NCBI GenBank assembly: GCA_050084985.1
Contig: JBITNC010000001.1
Location: 208,444,001-208,508,000 of the forward strand
Direction: 5' to 3'
Source: Nageia nagi
Lineage: Eukaryota; Pinophyta
DNA: 64,000 bases
A program made the position numbers and the translations under genes. The notes beneath the pieces are model-generated. The model saw only the letters and a list, made by a program, of their open reading frames with translations. It made no database searches and was not told the DNA's origin. Shown piece by piece: positions 58,466-64,000 of the stretch (the first letter of the stretch is position 1; every line of letters begins with the position of its first letter).

Positions 58466-61270
58466 GGGGCCAAACCTATGTATTCAAACAAATGAGCTAT
58501 CTAAATGGCTTGAGTGCAAGTAGAGGAGGTATCCATATATTATTTAGTAGTGGAAAGAGAAAGTATTTGTTGCTTCTTGTTGCTCTATGAGATAAGTGAG
58601 TTGGAAATGAAGAAAGCATATCCAAAGGTATTTTTTCCTATTATTAAGGATTTTAGCCCAATCCACATCTATGTAGGCCTAAAGGATGTCATAATTAAAG
58701 TATTTATACCATATAACAAATAATTTGGTGCCAATAATATATAGAAGGATGCTCTTAGCTACTTCCTAATGAGATTCATGTGGAAAGTGTATGAATCTAG
58801 CTATAAGGCTAACTACATACATGATGTCCAATCAAGTAGGTATAAGATACATTAGACTACCAACAAGTGATTGGTATAATATAGCATCCATAAGAGGAGA
58901 AGAATCTTCCCTCATGAATTTGGTGCCAAGCACTATTGGAGTGTCAATAATTTTGCAATTCTTCATGGAAAACATAGTAAGCATATCATCAACATACTTG
59001 GATTGAGTGCTAAAGATGCTAGAGGATGACTACTAAACTTGCATACCAAGAAAATATTTCATGTCACCCAAATTACTCATCTCAAACTCTTTAATCATGA
59101 TATTTTTGAATGTATGCAACATGGAAGAGGAAATGCATACGAAGATAATATCATCAACATACAAATAGATAGTGATGAAATCATGGCTAGACACCCTAGT
59201 ATACTATGTAGCTTCTATAGAATACCTATGATAACCATTCTAATGGAAGTAAGTATCAATCTATATGTATTAAGATCTTGTTGCATTCTTGAATGCATAG
59301 AGATATTTCTTAAATTAGTACACTTTATCTTCATGTCCAACAACTATGAATCCTTGGTATTGATTTACATATACTTCTTCCTTTAAATCTACATTAAGGA
59401 AGGTAGATTTAACATCATTTGGTACAAAATAGGACCAAGATGGGATGTAAGAGCAATAAGATAGCATGCTATATAAAGTTTGGTAACTCATGCAAATGTC
59501 TCTTCATAATCAAACCCTTCCTTTTGAACATAGCCCTTAGCCACCAATCAAGCCTTATGCTTAGCAATGCTACCATCAAAATTATGCTTCAACTTATAGA
59601 TCCACTTGAATCAAATAACATTTCAATTATGTGGATGAGGGAAAATATTTAAAGAGTCATTATTTTAGATCTACTCAATTTCATCCTCCATGGCTTTCTT
59701 AAAATCTTCATTTGTATCAATATATTTAAAGTTAGAAGGCTTAATAAGAGAAGAGGACATAAAGGCATAATAGGTATTTTACTCACCTCCTCTTTCTTGT
59801 TATGGGGTCACTCTTCTACTAAAATATTTTTCCAATATTTGAGATTCTATATGATCTTTAAAAATCCTTCTCTTGTAAGGATTTAGAGTCATGGGGTGCT
59901 TAGGTTGTAAAGACTAGAGAGATTGCATTGGCTCAGTTGGATCATCCAAGCTAGAGTCCTCAAATTGTATAGTGATGATAAGGCATTAGAGTCATTATTA
60001 TATGCTCCTTAATCATTAAATATCATATCCCAACTGATATAAAATTTTTAGAAAACTATATAATAGCACTAATAAGCTTTGTAATCATTAGAGTATCCCA
60101 CAAAGATACATTTGATGGAACTTTCATCCAATTTCTTCCTATTCTCCTTAGGCACATGTACATAATAGGTAGAGCTAAATATCTAAATGTCCAAGAGACT
60201 AGGTTTTTTTCCAAATAAATCCTCATAGAGGGTTGAATGCTACATAATCTTGACTAGGTAGTGAGTTAAAATGTAGACCTTAGTGTGCACAAATTCCCCA
60301 TATAATGTGTTATCTATGAACATTTATTTGAGCATGCTTTGGGCCATGTCAATGACTATCTAGTTCTTACTTTTAGCCACTCCATTATCCTATGAAGTGT
60401 ATGAATTAGTGTACTTATGCTTGATCCCATATTTTTGGTAGAATTATTTGAACTCATTTGAAGTGAATTCACCACCATACTTTATCCGAAACTTCTTGAG
60501 GTGATAGCTAGTATGCTTCTGAAAAAGTACCTTACACTTGATAAAAGTATCAAAGGCATATGACTTGGTCGAGTAAAGATAAGCATATACCTTCAATTGG
60601 ATAAAGTGGGAGTTTAAATAGGTTTGTAAATATCATCATGAACAAAATCCAAAGGTGCCTTTGCATAGTGTGGGTGGGAGGGAAATTTCTCTCTATGTTA
60701 TTTCCTATAAATGCAACTCTCACATAAGATGTTAGGTGGTAATGAAAAGGTAAGCATACCTATCACAAGCTTAGGTAATCCATAGAGTGAGTTGAAGTTG
60801 ATGTGGCCACATATCTAGTGCCAAAACCAAATAATATTAGTGGTGGATTTTATGCATTTGACTATTGTTGACTACATCCTTAGCATATACTTGCAATTCT
60901 CAAACATGAGAATTGTTGCAATAACTTACTTGCTAGCCATATTGTGATGGTGTATGTTTTCTTCTTAAAGACTAAATAATAGTCTTGAAAGCACATCTAT
61001 CCAATGTTAAGCAGATTATGCTTCAAGCTAGGAACATACAAAGTGTCATGCATATGCATGATCTTATCAAACTTTGCTTTAAAAGAAAATTTACCCTTAT
61101 CAATAATATCAACTTGATTATTATCATCAAAATGGACTTTATCAAAAGCATTTGCTTAAAGTTGAGTAACAAAAATTTTGTTCCCAATCATATATTTTGA
61201 ACACCCATTATCTATATATCAAATATGGTAATTAGTAACTTTAAAGTTATTATAGGTGAGGAAGACATTA
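58205..61270 (-). pseudogene. pol: Element G pol: integrase, RT, RNase H (decayed)
   Basis: Read right to left. The integrase near 60430-60370 shows SYTS, a stop, DNGVAKSKN, the counterpart of TPQQNGVAERKN, and upstream residues near 60700 resemble the zinc-binding part (CESCIY). RT is spread over about 59900-58500; near 59165-59135 it reads TIYLYVDDIIF with both catalytic Asp of the YVDD box, and LVYMLKKSLYGL-like text precedes it in broken frames. RNase H ends near 58300 with the ADIF region. Many stops. Plus-strand open frames here (58514-59652) are antisense shadows. Confidence 0.87.
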
Positions 61271-62110
61271 CCCATATCATGCTCTTTATTGTAGTTGGCT
61301 TTCTACTCCTAGTAGCAATACTGCTCTACATGACCATCCTTTCTATAGACATCACGATGTTCATGGTTTAAGCTCTAGCTTATACTAAATAATTGGAATA
61401 TTCCTCTACCATGAATGCCTCTTCCATGACCTCTACCAACATGATCTCTACCTTGGCATCTTGAAGTAGATTTTGAATTAGAGAATGTAGAAGGATGATC
61501 ATTCATTCAATGTTTGTGTTTGAATGCTTGGTATAGGCTCTTAGCTATATCTTGGAGTTTATGGTCATATATTTATAAGCTTACATGTAATTTTGAAATA
61601 CTAAGTTAAGTATCTATAATCCTTAATTATAGTGGTTAGAGGATCAAACATCTAGGGAAGGCTTCTCAACACCTTCTCAATAATCTAGGTGTTAGCTAGC
61701 TTCTCACCATGTGAATGAAGTGCATTCACCAAATATTGAACTTTGTTCATAAAGAGTTTGACAATATCAACATCTCCCATTCAAAGAGATTCAAACTACC
61801 TTCATAAAAGTTATAGCTTAGTTACTTTGACTCTGGATGATCCCTTGTAGGCACTCTTAAGATTGTTCCATGCAACATTGGAGAACTTACATTATGCAAT
61901 ATTAGGAAAGATGGTAACATATATCCCATTTTGTATAGCAAACAAAGCTTTGACATCCTTATTTTAGGTCTCCAAGAGGTCCTTTCTTTGATCTACTATA
62001 AGTGTAGCAAATGGTATAGCATTAGGTTCAACATATCCCTAAAATATAAGACTACATAAGTCTTAAGAGATGAGAAAGGTTCTCATTTGTATGATTCAAT
62101 ATTCATAGTG
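61271..62110 (-). pseudogene. gag: Element G gag (decayed)
   Basis: Minus strand from an ATG near 62110. Mid-domain: ALFAIQNGIYVTIFPNI, then NVAWNNLKSAYKGSSRVKVT, MGDVDIVKLFMNKVQYLVNAL, HGEKLANT and IIEKVLRSLP, the full sequence of copia Gag landmarks (W-x-x-L...Y-x-G, GE-x-I, KILRSLP). The nucleocapsid finger at about 61355-61290 reads VYRKDGHVEQYCY, with the first cysteines converted to Tyr/Arg. Confidence 0.88.
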
Positions 62111-62212
62111 TTCTCCATTTAATAAAGGTATTTGAAAGGATAAATAATTTCCATTCTTTGGATCCATTTAACTTAATATATTGGATGTTTATCATACCAA
62201 TTAAAGAATTTG

Positions 62213-62336
62213 AAAGTTTACCAACTACCAATTGATAAATAATAGCCCAATGCCTTGATACCAATTGAAGAATTTGAAAATTTTCCAACCACCAATATAC
62301 AAATAATACCCAAATGCTCTAATACCAATTGAATAA
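62213..62336 (-). repeat. Tandem ~64-bp units with primer-binding sites (right set)
   Basis: Two full units (62213-62276, 62277-62340) of GAATTTGAAAGTTTACCAAC ... CCTTGATACCAATTGAA, each giving TGGTATCAAGGCATT or TGGTATTAGAGCATT on the minus strand. A partial third unit forms the LTR edge. Each unit appears to be the last ~50 bp of LTR plus the primer site. Confidence 0.85.
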
Positions 62337-63401
62337 TTTTAAAGTTTGCTAACCACTAGTTAATAAATAATATAAAGTGTGGAATTTGTAATTTGGAAGA
62401 GGGTGATGATAGTAAGGGTAGGAAAGGGTTTAGATCCCATAACTTCTATGGTTATTATAGAAACCTAGCACTATGCTTCATTATAATGATTAGCAAGAAA
62501 TTATCCATCTAATGGTGAAGATCCAAAATACTTTTAATATGGATGGAAGGTTCAGAAGTGAGCTAGAAGGAAAAAATGACTCCTTAAGGCTCACTAATCA
62601 AGACTATAGAAAAAGTAAGTTTTATATTTTGAAATTTCTAAGTGTGTTATACCAATAATGATGGAAAAGAGCATATGGTTGGAAAGCTATTGCAACTATA
62701 AATGCAACCAAGAAGAAATCACACAAAATAAATATCTAGATAAAAAGATCTATCTCTAGAAAGTAAATTGATCTATACAAAGGTAGTTTGATAAATCATA
62801 AAATAACAAAACTATTTGCTCAAATATGGGAATACAAACAAGTACCCATGAAATAGAATGATTTCAAATATAGAAATATTACCTTGGATTAGAGATGGAA
62901 TATCTACAATTATTTCTCATGCATACAACCTTTGAAAACATAATACACACCTCATAGGTAGAAGGTATTAGAGAGCAAATATGGATGCTTTATATTCTAG
63001 AGCTAAAATGGCAGCATGACATTACATCAATAAGCATTTTTGAGAATGGAAAATGAAGTATCTATTTATACAAGAAAGTGGAATGTAGAAGGCTCCACAT
63101 GAATTCATATATTGCATATCCCTTGAGAAACATAAATAAAGTGCCCATAAAACTTAAGACAAAATAGTATGGGCATAAAAAACATAAATGAAGTGCCTAC
63201 AAAATTAGAGAAGAGTACAAGCATCAATGAAGAAGTACAAAATCATATCTATCTTGATCAAAGGAGTAGATATTGAGTATTTGGTACTTAATGGTAGTCC
63301 TACAACATACTAAATCTAGTAGGTAATATAGTAGGTAGACAATAGCTATTGGTATTCAAAATTCTACTAGAATTCAAACCATGGAACATTAAATACCTTC
63401 A
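62337..63401 (-). repeat. LTR-c of element G (5' LTR)
   Basis: The right end is CCTTCA at 63401 (minus-strand LTR start TGAAGG), followed by the candidate target duplication TGCAA. It contains internal short repeats (ACATAAATGAAGTGCC type) shared by all three LTR copies. Confidence 0.85.
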
Positions 63402-63589
63402 TGCAAAAATCCTAAAAAAGAATTATTTCATTTTTGGGTTATGATATCATCCTACAAAAATATAGGAAAAAATACGTGTGAGTGAGAACAAATGTAGCTC
63501 TTACTCATAATCAAGTTCCAAGCCTTCCTTGTACCGAATGTTGCATTACTTGCTCTTCCATATTCTTATTTGTGACTTAAGGATATTCT

Positions 63590-64000
63590 TCCTTGATTCC
63601 CTACAAGGTATGAATTTTACCATCAACCTCAAAACTCATAGTTATATTACTATAATTAGTGTGAATATCATCCAATTTAAATAACCATTGTACCACCAAA
63701 ATTATATGAGGATGCCTAATAAGAGGATACATATAGAAGTTCTCTCTAATAGTATAACCTTGCAATCTTACCCTAAATTTTTCAACCACATGATCCACAA
63801 GTGTAAGTTTTCCATTAGCATTAGAAAATCTAAATCTTTAAAAGCTCTTAATATTAAGGCATTTCTTGCTTACAAAAGTTTTCATCAATAAAATTGTGAG
63901 TAGTACTATGATCTATTAAGACCATTACCTCTTATAATTTTGCTTATCCAATTACCTTCAAAGTGAGGTATTTCTTTGTTCCATTAAGGGAAGTAATCAT
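63590..64000 (-). pseudogene. pro: Retropepsin-like protease fragment of another Ty3/gypsy element
   Basis: The minus strand from the window edge reads SLNGTKKYLTLKVIG, then VMVLIDHSTTHNFIDENF, the LIDSG(S/A)THNFI active-site segment with Ser-Gly changed to His-Ser. It continues NGKLTLVDHVVEKFRVRLQG, ENFYMYPLI, HPHIILVVQWLFKLDDI and SNITMSFEVDGKIHTL, matching the VLG-x-QWL and L-x-M-x-F landmarks of the protease/gag-pol junction in chromovirus- and Athila-type Ty3 elements. 63601-63798 is open. The rest lies beyond the window. It is unlike the proteases of A and F, so it is a different lineage. Confidence 0.85.

Larger units (their letters stand above)
56037..63401 (-). mobile_element. Element G: Ty1/copia LTR retrotransposon, minus strand, rearranged
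   Basis: Flanked by LTR-a (56037-57383) and LTR-c (about 62337-63401). On the minus strand the internal order is gag, nucleocapsid finger, integrase, RT, RNase H, the copia order. The minus-strand LTR begins TGAAGGTATTTAATG and is preceded by a purine tract AAGGGGGAGAA. Tandem primer-site units lie next to LTR-c (62213-62336) as expected for the 5' side, and again outside LTR-a, implying a former tandem or recombined arrangement. A partial duplication (56842-58465) adds a third LTR piece. Right target-site candidate is TGCAA; the left one cannot be defined. Confidence 0.87.

Noticed and set aside
58514-59652. Series of + strand open frames of 69-115 codons
   Set aside because: They are antisense to the copia RT of element G, whose YVDDIIF motif reads on the minus strand.

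Overview
The window looks like intergenic DNA from a large, repeat-swollen plant nuclear genome. It is very AT-rich (about 30% GC by eye, not counted), CG dinucleotides are scarce, and almost everything recognisable is a decayed LTR retrotransposon. Reading frames are broken mostly by TAG, TAA and TGA where homologous proteins carry Gln, Trp or Arg, which is the footprint of long-term deamination of methylated CG/CHG cytosines. Very low GC plus this decay would suit a gnetophyte such as Welwitschia; that is an inference from recalled genome properties, not something proven here. No host gene, tRNA, rRNA or CRISPR array was found.

Layout. 1-5189: non-coding DNA with a 400-bp tandem duplication, a degenerate ~140-bp repeat array and a short acidic ORF. 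5190-19290: element A, a Ty3/gypsy Tat/Ogre-like element on + (gag, protease, RT, RNase H, second RNase H, integrase; TSD GATAT). It is interrupted by element B (8108-13972, - strand, TSD AATGG), a gag-only relative of A. 19690-22088: an antisense integrase fragment and the 5' end of another LTR element (H) with an initiator-tRNA-type primer site. 22094-30477: element C (+, TSD ATGAT). 30543-38534: element D (-, TSD ATTGG/GTTGG). 39393-55364: element E (+), interrupted by element F (42660-50878, +, TSD GGTAG), the best-preserved full gag-pol element. 55390-63401: a GC-richer minisatellite and a Ty1/copia element (G, - strand) with tandemly repeated primer sites and a partial tandem duplication. 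63407-64000: an antisense retropepsin fragment of a further Ty3 element running off the window.

Relationships. C, D and E are one family: each has a long sense gag, no pol, and an antisense ORF related to the plant mobile domain (PMD). They would need pol enzymes in trans, and F- or A-like elements are the obvious candidates. Five elements have matching 5-bp target duplications (D's pair differs by one base), so the nesting order can be read directly: B entered A, and F entered E.

The most unusual signal is a roughly 48-bp paired-palindrome module: two near-palindromic blocks around CATGCCATTARTGGCATG separated by about 10-15 pyrimidine-rich bases. It recurs in LTRs, untranslated regions and even coding linkers of A-E, and I saw none in copia element G. 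The second is a 65-bp-arm inverted duplication at the 5' LTR of C that copied genomic flank, target duplication and LTR start back into the LTR.
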